Assembly: GCA_964017125.1 (NCBI GenBank)
Contig: OZ024915.1
Span: forward strand, 23,234,106-23,298,105
Reading direction: 5' to 3'
From: Flabesymbios commensalis
Lineage: Eukaryota > Annelida > Polychaeta > Terebellida > Flabelligeridae
Length of the DNA: 64,000 bases
The notes below the pieces were generated by a model that was not told where the DNA came from, did not search any database, and worked only from the letters and a program-made list of their open reading frames with translations. The position numbers and the translations under genes are program-made. This document shows positions 11,906 to 23,900 of the stretch, piece by piece (position 1 is the stretch's first letter; the number at the start of each line of letters is the position of its first letter).

Positions 11906-12405
11906 TTAACCTTTTATTCACTGAGTTATAAGATTTAATTTTTCACCCACTTGAAGGTAAATGTAAAAAGGTGCATGTTTATAGTCTGATATCAAGTCTG
12001 AAGACCTATCATTCGACCTTACATATTACCCCCTGGTCACTGGACCTGTTCATTCGTGTGCCTTTTTAACTCCACGGAGAGCATACAGTCCTGCAGCCGT
12101 TTCGGTGCATTGAACTTATCGTACACATTGCCATCTCTGCCCTACCAGGTACTCATTTTCACCTGAGTCAAGTGAAGCACTTGAGGATGAAGTGCCTTGC
12201 CCAAGGACACAACATAATAACAATGTCCCAAGTTTAAGAGTGGAGAAACATGATATTTCTCTGAAAATTCTGCACCAAGCGGTATTTAAAACCGCACGGC
12301 AGACAGCGACATCGGCAGAGCGCCACGCTCTAACCATTGCGCCATGTCCATGTGTTACTTCAAGTGGGTAAAAAGTACTTTGAATCAAAGCGCATGCTAA
12401 TCTAA
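11906..12405. mobile_element. piggyBac-like MITE, family B, split by a SINE
   Basis: Left half TTAACCTTTTATTCACTGAG ... CACCCACTTGAAG; right half CTTCAAGTGGGTAAAAA ... AAAGCGCATGCTAATC. The tRNA-headed SINE lies between. Confidence 0.6.
11957..12356 (-). mobile_element. tRNA-headed SINE of another family, inserted in a MITE
   Basis: On the minus strand the head reads TGGCGCAATGGTTAGAGCG (box A-like) with a degenerate box B, then a body containing CCTTGGGCAAGGCACTT, a motif I associate with widespread animal SINE core domains. It interrupts a family B MITE: left half 11906-11956 (CACCCACTTGAAG), right half from about 12357 (CTTCAAGTGGGT). The 3' end is unclear. Confidence 0.6.
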
Positions 12406-12411
12406 CAAGAT

Positions 12412-12653
12412 TTAAACCTCACAGCGCGGGGATCGACTTTAGTCGTCAAAATCTGACGTACGTCAGATTCTGACGTCTAAAGTCGATCCCGGCACTGTAA
12501 GTATGAAAATATTTGTAATGCCCGTAGACTCATAACATAGGTATTCAAAAGAATCAGAAAGAGCTAACTAAGACATTTCTAATGATATCAAATTGATAAA
12601 AAGCCTTTGGTCTCCATGGTTTTTACAAAATAATTCAGCGTTGTAAGGGTTAA
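12412..12653. mobile_element. piggyBac-like MITE, family C
   Basis: TTAAACCTCACAGCGCGGGG ... TTCAGCGTTGTAAGGGTTAA; central hairpin of GACGTCAGAT/ATCTGACGT words around ACGTACGT. Confidence 0.78.
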
Positions 12654-13196
12654 CGCTCATTTCTCATTCAAATTTTCCTTTTTGAAGTACAAATAATAAG
12701 CTGAAACGGCCATAGACGAGATCAGCACTTTGAGGTTAAAACTAACACAATGTTAACATAAAACTAACACAGGACATTGGTCCAATGCCTTCTGGAGGTT
12801 TGTCCAGCATGTCGGACACTTGAGCACAATTTTCCAGCATGGCATTTATCAATAGATTGGTTTGAATAATATATGTGATGGTTACCTATCAAGACAGTTC
12901 ACTGTCACAACGTTGTTCGCCAGTGTAATAAAACATCAATAATACAGTGTAGCGGTTGCGTTTCAAATTTCTATCTATGGAATATAATTGGTGTTCACTA
13001 TGTTTTATAATTAATTCTGTTGCAATACAATAAAATTATTTGCAATAAAATTATTGATGATCCACTCAAATGAGAAGTCGTTGCTTGAGAGATCTGAGGA
13101 ATCTTTGTTTTTTGATGGAGCATGTGTCGTGTCGCTGCCCTCCGCAATATTAATGTTGTTTAAGATCGGAAAAACAAGTATAGGCATCACACATTC

Positions 13197-13258
13197 ACAA
13201 AACACCCCCCCCCCTTCACACCATATTGTGTAGAGGGGGGAGGGGGGGGGGGTGTTTG
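13197..13258. repeat. Poly-C/poly-G hairpin
   Basis: AAACACCCCCCCCCCC, a short spacer TTCACACCATATTGTG, then GGGGGGAGGGGGGGGGGTGTTT. The arms are complementary apart from small mismatches. Confidence 0.7.
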
Positions 13259-13376
13259 TAATAGAGTGCTGAAATAGTTTTATTTTACTTACATCTGAAA
13301 ATTAAAGTGTTGAATGCTTGACTTTCAGAAATTAGATATTTTTTATTGTACAGTAAACCCTGCTCTTGGTTGTACG

Positions 13377-13623
13377 CTAACCCTTATGCTGTCGATTTTT
13401 TTCAGACTTTTTTTCATTCATTTGAAGCTAGAATTGCTAACGCAATTTCCAGCTTCAAATAACGAAAAATAATTATATTTATGAAAAACTATACATCTTC
13501 AAAATGTAATCAATAGATTAACTATTCATCAACCACAAAACATTTTAGCAATTCGGGTTGAATTTAGTGGTCTGAAATTTGCTTGAAAACGAATATATAC
13601 GGTCCTGGCAGCATAAGGGTTAA
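13377..13623. mobile_element. piggyBac-like MITE, family D
   Basis: CTAACCCTTATGCTGTCG ... GGCAGCATAAGGGTTAA; palindrome TTGAAGCTAGAATTGC / GCAATTTCCAGCTTCAA. The left TTAA has one change. Confidence 0.72.
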
Positions 13624-13646
13624 GTCAATGCCATGTCTGCCCACCA

Positions 13647-13829
13647 TTAACCCTTTCAGTGCAGGGACAGACCTCAGACGTTAGATTCTGACGTATAAAG
13701 ATGATCTCCGCACTGAAAGAATTACATAGGTATTCAAATGACTTAGAGAGGGCTAACTAAAATTTATGATGATTTCAAATTGAAAAAACCCTCCGGTATC
13801 TTTATACAAAAATATTTTAGTGCTGTTAA
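13647..13829. mobile_element. piggyBac-like MITE, family C
   Basis: TTAACCCTTTCAGTGCAGGG ... TTTTAGTGCTGTTAA, with the family's GACGTTAGATTCTGACGT centre. Confidence 0.68.
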
Positions 13830-14114
13830 CGATTACATCAACGTGAGATTAGCGTCTCGAGTTTCTGCTTATCAATCAGTCTCTGGAAGCATTTTGTGCT
13901 TGAACTTTTGCCTAGACACAGCTCAATAAGCTGCTCATTCACATAATACCAGGCAAAAAATTGGTCACATTATTGGTTGAATGTTGTTTTACCGTCTACG
14001 ACATTGGCCGAACATCAAGCACAGTATTGGGATACTTCTCTACATGCTCATGTTTTGTCGAGTAATTGTTTGTGGCAGTACGAGGTAAACCTGTTGTATG
14101 TGAAAAATAATGGT

Positions 14115-14278
14115 CTTCTAAGCCTTACAACGCTGAAATATTTTTGTAAAAAACATGGAAAGCAAAGTTTTTTTCTATTTGAAATCATCATAAATGTCTT
14201 GGTTAGCTCTTTCCGCTTTATTTGAATACCTATGTTATCCGAATCTGACGTATAAAGACAGTCCCAGCACTGTTTATC
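14115..14278. repeat. Family C MITE fragment, reversed
   Basis: GCCTTACAACGCTGAAATAT, TTTGAAATCATCATAAATGT and TCTGACGTATAAAGACAGTC are family C words in reverse order. Confidence 0.6.
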
Positions 14279-14472
14279 TTGGTAACTCAGCGAAGCAGAC
14301 GTCAGACTGAATTTCTATAAGTGATAATGTGGGCTCGAGTATTGGTGTGGACGAGTTGTGAAGTATGTACCATTGATGGTGCTCAAAACAGACATTACAC
14401 TTGACGACATTTTTTCTATCCAATAGAGAAACTATCATTGATTTATTGTGTGCAGTATTCTACCTCTAGTAA

Positions 14473-14651
14473 GGGCGGGGGCTCTAGGGTAGTGGTTAGC
14501 CTCAGACCGCCAAGGCTCCAATTTCGAATTCTGTGTCTGGAGGACAGTGTCATCTCAATCATCCCACCATCTTCAGGAGGTTCTCCTGGTCCAGTTTAGC
14601 CTATATGTGCACAAAGGTGGCCTAAAGCCGGACTCATTTCATTTCATTTCA
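14473..14651 (+). mobile_element. tRNA-derived SINE, internally deleted copy
   Basis: Starts with the module 1 head GGGCGGGGGCTCTAGGGTAG but jumps directly into module 2 (CTCAGACCGCCAAGGCTC), so one tRNA-like unit remains. The flanks tctacctctagtaa and tctacctccagtaa (14459-14472, 14652-14665) form a 14-bp duplication with one change. The tail is ATTTC repeats. Confidence 0.75.
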
Positions 14652-14665
14652 TCTACCTCCAGTAA

Positions 14666-15649
14666 AATTCATCTAATATTGATAAAATATAAAGTAGTAC
14701 AAGTATGTGCCTGTTCAGACTTCAGTTTGCACGATATTTATCATGTCACGGAAAGTGAAGCAAAAAGCCAATTATTGTGTCATTGTAATATTGGATTTTG
14801 AAAAAAAACTTTGTTAATAATTGCTTACAATATAATATATGTTTTACTTATAAGAGGTACAATAATAAAGGCATACATGTATACATAATTGACAAACGTG
14901 TGAAACGCTTGTAGTAGGTTATGTGTTGAAACATATGAACAAGATTCCAGAATTTAAATCAACAACGCAGAAGGTTTTTTTCAGACGTTTGTCAAAGATG
15001 TATTTTGTTTACAATGATATGTGTTTGTTGTTTTAACTCCGAGGATATCTAGTCAAGTAGTCCTATATTTCCTATTTTTTGTAGCCAATCCTGTTTTGTC
15101 CAATTCTTTTAGACAAACCTCCTATTTTTCCTATTTACCGAGTAATAATTTCCCCGCGCTTACTTTTTAGGTCCTACATTTGCATGCGTGTACATTTTTG
15201 GTTGTGAATTTTTTTCTACGCACATTTTTTTGATCGTGAATTCAAATTTGTGTTATGTGTTATGCATATTTTTATCAAATTTCGTTCTTTCCCTTGGACA
15301 AAATTTTACACTGTTTATGAAAATAATAATTTATACAGCTATCTGTATATGAACCAAACTCATACTCTGCAATGTTTTTGAAATAAAGTGGTGGAGCGGG
15401 ATGGCTGTGAGGGGTGTTGGGAGGCCATCTTTAGAACAATAAAAGCCTATTTTAGTCCTATTGTACGCCATTATAGTTCTATTTTTTAGAGGACATGTCG
15501 TCACTTGACGGCCTGTACTCCTCTACCAAAATAAACGTGGTTCAGCAGAGCTTATTATTGACATCTTTCCGGTTAAAGCTGCCATTTTGAGATTTTCGTT
15601 TGCCTTTAAATAAATCCGTATAAAATTCTCTGCGTTCATTATCAAGTCC
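14666..15649. other. Intergenic, no gene seen
   Basis: AT-rich with pyrimidine-rich patches (CCTATATTTCCTATTTTTTG). No reading frame with protein-like content. Confidence 0.4.
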
Positions 15650-15663
15650 CCACCCACTACGTG

Positions 15664-15937
15664 AGCGGGGGCCCTAGAGTAGTGGTTAACACCGCTGCCT
15701 TTCACGCCAGAGCTCGGGGTTCGGTTCCCGGTCTTGGCGGTTTGAAAGAAACAAAACATGTTTCTTACCCATCCACGTGTGGGGAGCCTCCGTGACCGAG
15801 AGATAGAGTGCTCGGCCTCAGAGTGCCAGGGCTCGAATTTCGAATCCTGTGTCTGGAAGGACAGTGTCATCTCACCATCCTCAGGAGCCTATATGTGCAC
15901 AAATGTGGCATAAAGCCCGATTCATTTAATTTCATTT
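15664..15937 (+). mobile_element. tRNA-derived SINE, third copy
   Basis: Same family as 30940-31254. A perfect 14-bp target duplication ccacccactacgtg flanks it (15650-15663, 15938-15951). The second module's downstream part is shortened. Confidence 0.78.
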
Positions 15938-16014
15938 CCACCCACTACGTGGTGGTGGAGACTTATTGTTTTGCCGAGTCCGTCTGCCTCCACCGCCGCA
16001 TTTTGTTTCTGCTC

Positions 16015-17700
16015 ACACTCAAAAACCCCTGCTCGGATTATTTCCAAATATTTGCAGTATGCATACTGGCCCTGGGGAATTTGCCAAGTAATTTTTTTTA
16101 CCGTTTTTCAGTTTCTTTAACAAAATCCAAGATGGCTGCCAAAATCCTATGTCGCTCTCTAGAGCTGGAACCACTTCCTGGATTTGTTTCATGTTTAGTT
16201 TAATGGGAAGGCCTCGCCCTTGACGTGTGCTGATAAGTTTTTGGTGTGATTCTGATAATAAAAACTTTTTACGTTTTATAATGTTAGCGGATATTTCAGT
16301 TTTGCTCTTTTTGGCCATCATCAAAATTTAGTAATATAGCCATACACCCCTGCTCGGATTATTTCTGAATATCTGCAGTATGCACATTGGCCCCAGGAAA
16401 TTTGCCCGGTAAATTTTTTGGGGCGTTTTTTAACTTCCTCAACAAAATCCAAGATGTCCGCCACAATCCTATGTCGCTATCCCTTGAACCACTTAATGGA
16501 TTTGTTTCATGTTTTGTTTAAAGGAAAGACCTGGCCCTGGACGTGTGCCGATTATTTTTTGGGGTGATTCTGATAATAAAAACTGCGATTTTGTTACGTT
16601 TCAGAATTTTAGCGGATATTTTATTTGCATATTGGGCCTAGTCAATCTGCCCGGTAAATTTTTTGGGGCGTTTTTCAACTTCTTCTACGAAATCCAAGAT
16701 GTCCGCCACAATCCTATGTCGCTCTCTAGAGCTTGAACCGCTTAATGGATTTGTTTCATGTTTGGTTTAAAGGAAAGACCTGGCCCTGGACGTGTGCCGA
16801 TTAGTTTTTGGGGTGATTCTGATAATAAAAACTGCGATTTCGTTACGTTTCAGAATTTTAGCGGATATTTTATTTGCATATTGGCCCCAGGAAATCTGCC
16901 CGGTAATTTTTTTGGGGCGTTTTTCAACCTCTTCTACAAAATCCAAGATGTCCGCCACAATCCTATGTCGCTCTCTAGAGCTTGAACCTCTTAATGGATT
17001 TGTTTCATGTTTGGTTTAAGGGAAAGACCTGGCCCTGGACGTGTGCCGATTAGTTCCTGGGATGATTCCGATAATAAAAAAATGCGATTTTGTTACGTTT
17101 CAGAATTTTAGCGGATATATCAGTTTTGTTCATTTTGGCTATCATCAATATTTGGTAATATAGCTATATACCCCTGCTCGGATTATTTCTAAATATTTGC
17201 ATTATGCAATATTGGCCCTAGAGAATTTAACCGGTAAATATTTTTAGCGTTTTTCAGCTTATTCAACAAAATCCAATATGGCCGCCAAAAATCCTATGCC
17301 ACTGTCTAGAGCTTGAACTGCTTCATTGATTTGTTTCATGTTTGGTATAAAGGAAGAACCCTACCCTGGACGTGTGCTGATTAGTTTTTGGTGTGATCAT
17401 GATAATAAAAACTTTTATGTTTTTACGTTTTAGGATTTCAAGTGATATTTCAGTTCTGCTTATTTTGGCTATTATCAACATTTAGTAATATAGTTATACA
17501 CAACTCAAATTTTATTTTTTGGGTATGCTCACTTTTTCTGGGAAAATTGTCAGGAGAATTGTTTTTCTTTTTTTTCAACAAAATTCAAGATGGCCGACAA
17601 ATCACATGTTACTCTTAAGTGCTTGAACTGCTTCACCGATTTGTTCCAAGGAAACAACTTACCCTGGCCATTATGTTGATTGGATTTTGGCATCACATTT
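16015..17700. repeat. Tandem array with two alternating unit lengths
   Basis: Six units marked by AAAATCCAAGATG at about 16122, 16444, 16689, 16938, 17268 and 17581 (spacings near 322, 245, 249, 330, 313). Long units carry an extra 75 bp or so (TAGTAATATAGC, CCCCTGCTCGGATTATTTC) missing from the two short ones. Two adjacent short units give the same 75-residue open frame, a by-product of duplication. Confidence 0.8.
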
Positions 17701-18267
17701 TTACGTGGTTTACATAAAAAATTGGTGATCGTACTGGCTTAATCTATAATTAATGTACTTTGGTTGCTAAATCTATGTGGGGCGAGTGGAGACGCAAGCT
17801 TTGCCCCTCAGGCAAATTTAGATTTTTATTGTTATCGTAGAATGGAAACTCAAATTTACAGACAACACATTTACGTTTCAATAGATGATTAATTAGTGGC
17901 TTGTTCGAAAATTTATGTATAGTCCCGTATTAAAAAGTCAGCGACAATTGCCATTGTGTTAGTGACTGCAATCCCAACAAACACGAAGTGAGCACCCTGT
18001 ATATATATATTGTTTTGATGTTGGGTCAGCATCGCAGACACTAGACCAACGTTAAACCAACATAGGGGCAATCAATGTCCTGTGTTTGCTGGAGGCAGAA
18101 ACACCACTTTCCAAAAATATTGGATTCAGCATCTATCACCATTAATCAAAACATCAATGTCTTCAGCGGAGACCTCAATTATAGACCTGCAGTAGTATCT
18201 TGTCAGCAGGCATAGCTGTGGCTATGTGCCCGTTTTGTACCCACCTCAGTCAGTGTTTGTCACGACC
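17701..18267. other. Intergenic, no gene seen
   Basis: Contains fragments of CAGCAAACAC-type palindromes (TGTTGGGTCAGCATCGCAGA at about 18018). Nothing else recognised. Confidence 0.4.
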
Positions 18268-18363
18268 CAGCAAACGCCAGACGTTGTTCCTGTGTTTGGC
18301 AAATGCTGGGCCAACGTCGTAGACGATGGCCCAGCACCGGGACAACATATGTGTTTGCTGGGG
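18268..18363. mobile_element. CCCAGCAAACGC palindromic MITE
   Basis: CCCAGCAAACGCCAGACGTT ... ACATATGTGTTTGCTGGGG, centre GCCAACGTCGTAGACGATGG. Confidence 0.72.
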
Positions 18364-18419
18364 AGGTACAACGCAAACACGAACTTCGTCCATTGTATGT
18401 TTGATTTTGTGTCATTGTC

Positions 18420-18595
18420 ACATACTGTGGGGTTAGACGTCAAAATCTGACGTCTAACGTCGATCCCCGCACTGTAGAAGTTGAGCCTACACATAATTAT
18501 AATGGCCGTATACCCATAACATAAGTATTCAAATGAAGCGGAAAGAGTTGACCAAGGCATTTATGATTATTTTAAATTGAAAAAAACCTTCGGAA
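18420..18595. repeat. Family C MITE, ends lost
   Basis: GACGTCAAAATCTGACGTC, CGATCCCCGCACTGTAGAAG, ATGGCCGTATACCCATAACA. Confidence 0.62.
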
Positions 18596-18596
18596 T

Positions 18597-18785
18597 TCCC
18601 GATTTCCAATTATTGACAACCATGTCAAAAATAAGAAATACGGGAATTTCGTCTCTATATCTAGTCTAACTGGTAAGTGTGCAGCACAAAAATTAAAAAA
18701 CTTTTGCAGTTCTAGTCTATGGACATGTTTACATCATATGATCATATTAAGAAGCCAAAATAAAATCACCGATTTTTTTATGATT
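18597..18785. repeat. Right half of the fold-back MITE
   Basis: Shares GTCTCTATATCT, TTTTGCAGTTCTAGTCTATG and ATATTAAGAAGCC with the right arm of 27442-27806. The other arm is absent. Confidence 0.6.
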
Positions 18786-19902
18786 TCTGCGTGGGCCAGG
18801 CCCTTTAATGTACCAGGCAAATTAGATTTTTTGACAACGAGGATTAAAGCTAGGTGGTGGGCTAATCACTTTAACTTCGTATTCGCAGGTTATGTAACAG
18901 TGGAAATAGATACTTATCCAATAGTAGCGTTCTTGATCACTTCATTACGAGAGCAAATTTTATTGTGATCCCGATTAGCATACAATATGAAATAGCCTAC
19001 ATATTGAAAAAACAGTTATTTTCATGATTGTTGAAATAGATCAATAAATTTTAATAATTTTTGTAATTCAAACGTGCAACTTTACCACCCCCCCCCAAGC
19101 CTGGCAGAAGCAATACCAGCAATTATATTTAAAACACAAACATTTTATTGGAAAATACACTTGACTAAACTCTGGAAACAGCAGCAACTTTTATTTCATT
19201 TTCACATTTATGTCTTCCAATCGAAAACAAGCTTAATAAATACGTGAACAAAATAAAATAATATAATTAACAATTAATATTCATTGACAGAGTTTAATGC
19301 ATTCTTTTAATATACATAGATCCGACGTCGTATACTGTGGGCCAACATTGGTTCTACATGCCATGGTCTGTGTCGTGTTTGCTGGATGTGTAGCCGAATT
19401 ATCGATGACATGTTGAGCCTGTTGACTGCACTAAATTGGATTTCTTGGCAGCATGGACTGAATTCCTGTTGCTCTCGCCCGCTCTCCCTCTTCTTGGACT
19501 CGTGAACCATGTCTGAGTACCACAGCTCAGCCAATCAGTGCCACTCGTGGCTGTAGACGGATTTTATAAGGAGGCACCTGCCAAGAAAAATTATGATGGG
19601 GGTTAACCAGTCTGAGGCCACAGGTCGTTTTAACAATTCGAGCATCAATCATGACCAGAGTTGTTTTTAATCATCGATTGCTAAGACAAAAAGTTTGACT
19701 GCTTGTAGAGTAACATAATTATATGACTATCTCAACTCACACAAAACAATAATTTTATGTGAGCGAAAATTGCAATCGTCAAATTATTTATAAACATTAA
19801 AAAAAAAAGACTAACACTTTTTGGATTAATAATGAACCACCGTATACGGCGCTGTACTGATCCAACATCGAATCAACAGCAGGTCAACGCCTCGTGTTTG
19901 AT
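18786..19902. other. Intergenic, no gene seen
   Basis: AT-rich; a diverged CCAACATTGG..GTGTTTGCTGG palindrome near 19335-19385. No host exon recognised. Confidence 0.4.
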
Positions 19903-20140
19903 TAAACCCTTTCACCTCTAAGTTATCTTATTTAAATTTTCACCCACTTGAAGTTGGTGTCTCGCTAACGCGACCCACAACTTCAAGTGGGTCAGAATAA
20001 CTCATATTTGTTTAATTTGAGATCAAACATTTGCAAATATTGATGTTTAAGTACTTTTTTCATTCCCACAAACAGGATTTCATCAGCCACTAAAACAAAT
20101 TAAAAATGACTGTAGTCGTGCTTAGCTCTAAAAGGATTAA
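19903..20140. mobile_element. piggyBac-like MITE, family B
   Basis: TTAAACCCTTTCACCTC ... GCTCTAAAAGGATTAA; stem CACTTGAAGTTGG / CACAACTTCAAGTG around CTCGCTAACGCGACC. Confidence 0.72.
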
Positions 20141-20463
20141 TCCGACAAAATGAGGCTCTCGTTCTCGAAACACAGTCCGCAACACACTGGGCAACTTCTA
20201 TGACAAAAGTTGTAGTGCCTCATCAACACACATGGGGAAATGTTGCTCACATTAATTTAGAGGTAAAACGCTTCACATAAATAACTTGCCGAAAGAGGTA
20301 TTACAGTAATTTTATTAGAACAGATATACACGGGTATAGTGAGAAATTGTCATTTTTGATATCCCACATGGAGTGGATTGACCTAACTTGGAAATATCCC
20401 ATTAAGCAAGGTACGTTGACCTAATGTCAATGCTGGTCCACCGTTTACGACGCCGGCCCAACA

Positions 20464-20708
20464 TTAACCCTTTAGCCGCCAAATTAGTCAATTTGAATTT
20501 TCACCCACTTGAAGTTGTGTTTTGCTGACGCGATCCACAACTTCCAGTGAGTGAAAATTATTCAGATTTGACAAAATGGAGGTCAACTGTTTTTAAATAT
20601 TGCCGATTCATGTCACATTTTATCTTTAAAATGTTTAAAAGGTGGTACTTAACGTGCTAATAAAAAATGAGAACCCAAAGGTATGCGGCACCGGCGGTTA
20701 AAGGGTTA
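20464..20708. mobile_element. piggyBac-like MITE, family A, in the P450 3' flank
   Basis: TTAACCCTTTAGCCGCC ... GGCGGTTAAAGGGTTAA, 245 bp, intact ends. It starts 24 nt past the P450 stop, so it may be part of the 3' UTR. On the P450 strand, an AATAAA occurs only beyond it (plus TTTATT near 20310). Confidence 0.8.
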
Positions 20709-20732
20709 AATCAAGGACTTGTTTTCTGGGTA

Positions 20733-20928
20733 CTACACTTTTACTGGACCTACCTGTAGAGTGATTCCATAAATAGGCCATTTACTGGGGTCACAGGCGT
20801 GGTGTGCGGCCGGTGTGGCCGAGATGATCTCATATCTCCTGATCATGTTGGCCAGAATCACCAGAAGGCTGTCCTGGGCGTACTGGTTACCCAGGCACAT
20901 ACGTGCACCAGCACCAAAAGTCAACAGG
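20733..20928 (-). CDS. P450 exon 7: heme-binding loop and C-terminus
   Basis: Starts after TTTTAG: LLTFGAGARMCLGNQYAQ (FxxGxRxCxG with the Cys thiolate ligand), then LLVILANMIRRYEI and a C-terminus GITLQVGPVKV, stop TAG at 20733-20735. The exon's 5' edge (GCACCAAAAGTCAACAG on plus) is the apparent parent of the adjoining 32-bp minisatellite. A piggyBac-like MITE starts 24 nt past the stop. Confidence 0.88.
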
Positions 20929-23900
20929 CTAAAACAAGATCACAACTAAATATATCAACAACCCGAAACAAGCACATCATCGAAAGTCAACAAACACGGT
21001 AGGCATCAATCTGAAACAAGCATAGCACTAAAGGTCAGGAAACTGAAAAAAGCACAGCACCAAAAGTCAACAAACACGGCATTAAACGTCAATAAACTGA
21101 AACAAGCACAGCATCGAAAGTCAACAAACCGGCACTGAGCGTCAGCAATCTCAAGCAAGCATAGCATCAAAAGTCAGCAATCTGAAACAAACACAGCACC
21201 AAAAGTCAGCAATCTGAAACAAACACAGCACCTAAAGTCAGCAATCTGAAACAAACACAGCACCAAAAGTCAGCAATCTGAAACAAACACAGCACCAAAA
21301 GTCAGCAATCTGAAACAAACACAGCACCAAAAGTCAGCAATCTGAAACAAACACAGCACCAAAAGTCGGCAATCTGAAACAAACACAGCACCAAAAGTCA
21401 GCAATCTGAAACAAACACAGCACCAAAAGTCAGCAATCTGAAACAAACACAGCACCAAAAGTCAGCAATCTGAAACAAACACAGCACCAAAAGTCAGCAA
21501 TCTGAAACAAACACAGCACCAAAAGTCAGCAATCTGAAACAAACACAGCACCAAAAGTCAGCAATCTGAAACAAACACAGCACCAAAAGTCAGCAATCTG
21601 AAACAAACACAGCACCAAAAGTCAGCAATCTGAAACAAACACAGCACCAAAAGTCAGCAATCTGAAACAAACACAGCACCAAAAGTCAGCAATCTGAAAC
21701 AAACACAGCACCAAAAGTCAGCAATCTGAAACAAACACAGTACCAAAAGTCAGCAATATGGAACAATCACGGAACCAAAAGTCAGCAATCTGAAACAAAC
21801 ACAGCACCAAAAGTCAGCAATCTGAAACAAACACAGTACCAAAAGTCAGCAATATGGAACAATCACGGAACCAAAAGTCAGCAATCAGAAACAAACACAG
21901 CACCAAAAGTCAGCAATCTGAAACAAACACAGTACCAAAAGTCAGCAATATGAAACAATCACGGAACCAAAAGTTAGCAATAGGAAACAAACACAGCATC
22001 AAAAGTCAAAAAGTGAAACAACGACATCACCATTATTCAGAAATCTGGAACAAACACAGCACCAAAAGTCAATAATCTCAAGCAAGCACAGTACCAAAAG
22101 TCAGCAATCTGAAGCAAACACTGCACCAAAAATCAACAAATAAAAAAAAGAAGCTTAAGAACAATTACAAATAGAAATTAGAAAATAATGCAATAGGCTA
22201 CGTTGTAAGTTTTTTGAAATGTGTACAGCATACACAGTTCATCGTTCAAAATAAGATAACGTTTTTGGCATGGATATGATTATTTGATAACGCATGTAGT
22301 TCCTCACTCTTACTTTTTTCTGGTATTGTGATCAGCTGGCAATAATTCACCCTGGTCGTCAAGGAAACGTTCTGGACGGTATTCCCAAGGCTCATCCCAA
22401 AACCGAGCATCGTGATGAGCTGCCCAGGCGTTTCCAAGAACCTGTAGATTGTATGTTACAAATAAGTGAGTCAACATACCGTTATATCGACAGATTATAG
22501 AGGCCATGAAACAAAACAAATTGTGCGTGCCCTTCATCAGTTGGTAATTTAACATCTGGGCCTATAGGAACGTAAATTTGGATGTTTAACTACGACTTGG
22601 ATCAGCAGTTTTCGAAGGTTTTTAAGGTCCCAATCCTCGAATAATCCCGAAAGTCACACTTCACTGAAGCAGATCATTTAATGGGTAGAATTTCTGATGT
22701 TTTAATGGTGAAAGATAATTTGTATGTATTTAACTGTTAGGCCGACTTTATATACATTTTATTCCGGTGCTATAAGTGAAAAAAATTCTATCAATATACA
22801 TACATTTATATTTATATGCAATTTACTTCATAAACTTACCCCACATCCTTTTGGAATATGCATTCCACAGACTACTGTATCCTTTAGTGCGATGCGTGGC
22901 ACAATAAAGGGGGTGATCGAGGTGAATCGAAATATTTCAAATATGGCCGCTCTCACATAAGGAAGTGAGCCTCTCTCTGGTAAATCTATTCCCTCGGGGT
23001 TCTCCCCGAAATATTCAATAACTTCTGCGGCCATCTTCTCTTGGACATCTGGGTAGTAACACAAGAAGTTGACCATGGCGTACATGACATCGGATACAGT
23101 GACCACGCCTGTAAAAACATGAGGAAAAGAAAAACACTAACTTGAATTGGAATTTCAAATTAGTTATTTATAGAAACAAATGACGATAGCTCATGTGTAC
23201 TGAAATAACAATATGCTAGAAAATGGCCATATTCTAAGCGTTATTTCTAGCAGAGGTGAAAATTTGCCGATCGTCTTGAGTTCGTTTTGAACTAATAACC
23301 AACAAAGAACAGCTCACCCATACTCGAATAACTGTAATGGTAGAATGCTCAAAAAATGTCTACGTTCTAGCCGCGTTTCGATTGGAAGTGATATTTTACC
23401 ATGCCGTTTTTGTTTGTTTTGCACTTACCGCCAAAAAACAGATCCCCCATAATATACTGAACATGTTTCTCAGACACCACGTCATCCTTTTCTTCTCCAA
23501 ACTTCTCTCCAACCCTCTTCAGCAACGCCTTCACAAAACTATCATTGTCTGCAAGCTGGTAAGTAACATACTAACATCATTCACTTGTTCAGTAGAAATC
23601 GAGTCAAGTCATCGGTATATATTTGTGAAGATTTATAACATTTGCCAAAAAGGCCTTTGAATTGATTGAAACAGGAGCATGTCATGCATCGTTCAGCTGG
23701 TTTTGCATCGCCGCGCTTTTCAACCTTAACCCTTTCACCACTGAAGCCTGTTTTTATGTGCTGAATGCCATAGCATTCAGCACATAAAAACGGTCTTCAG
23801 TGGTGAAAGGGTTAAAGCGGCGATGGACTTCAGGAGTGCAGGGATCAACTTTAGACGTCAGTAAAGTTGGTCCCCGCCCTGAAGGGGTTAGTCAGACCAC

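Noticed and set aside
16509-16985. Two copies of a 75-residue frame as a gene family
   Set aside because: They are the same frame in two units of a tandem array with a unit length divisible by three; no domain is seen.
20905-22130. CRISPR-like regular repeats (also 49500-50915)
   Set aside because: Repeats are contiguous without unique spacers, in introns of animal genes. They are minisatellites.
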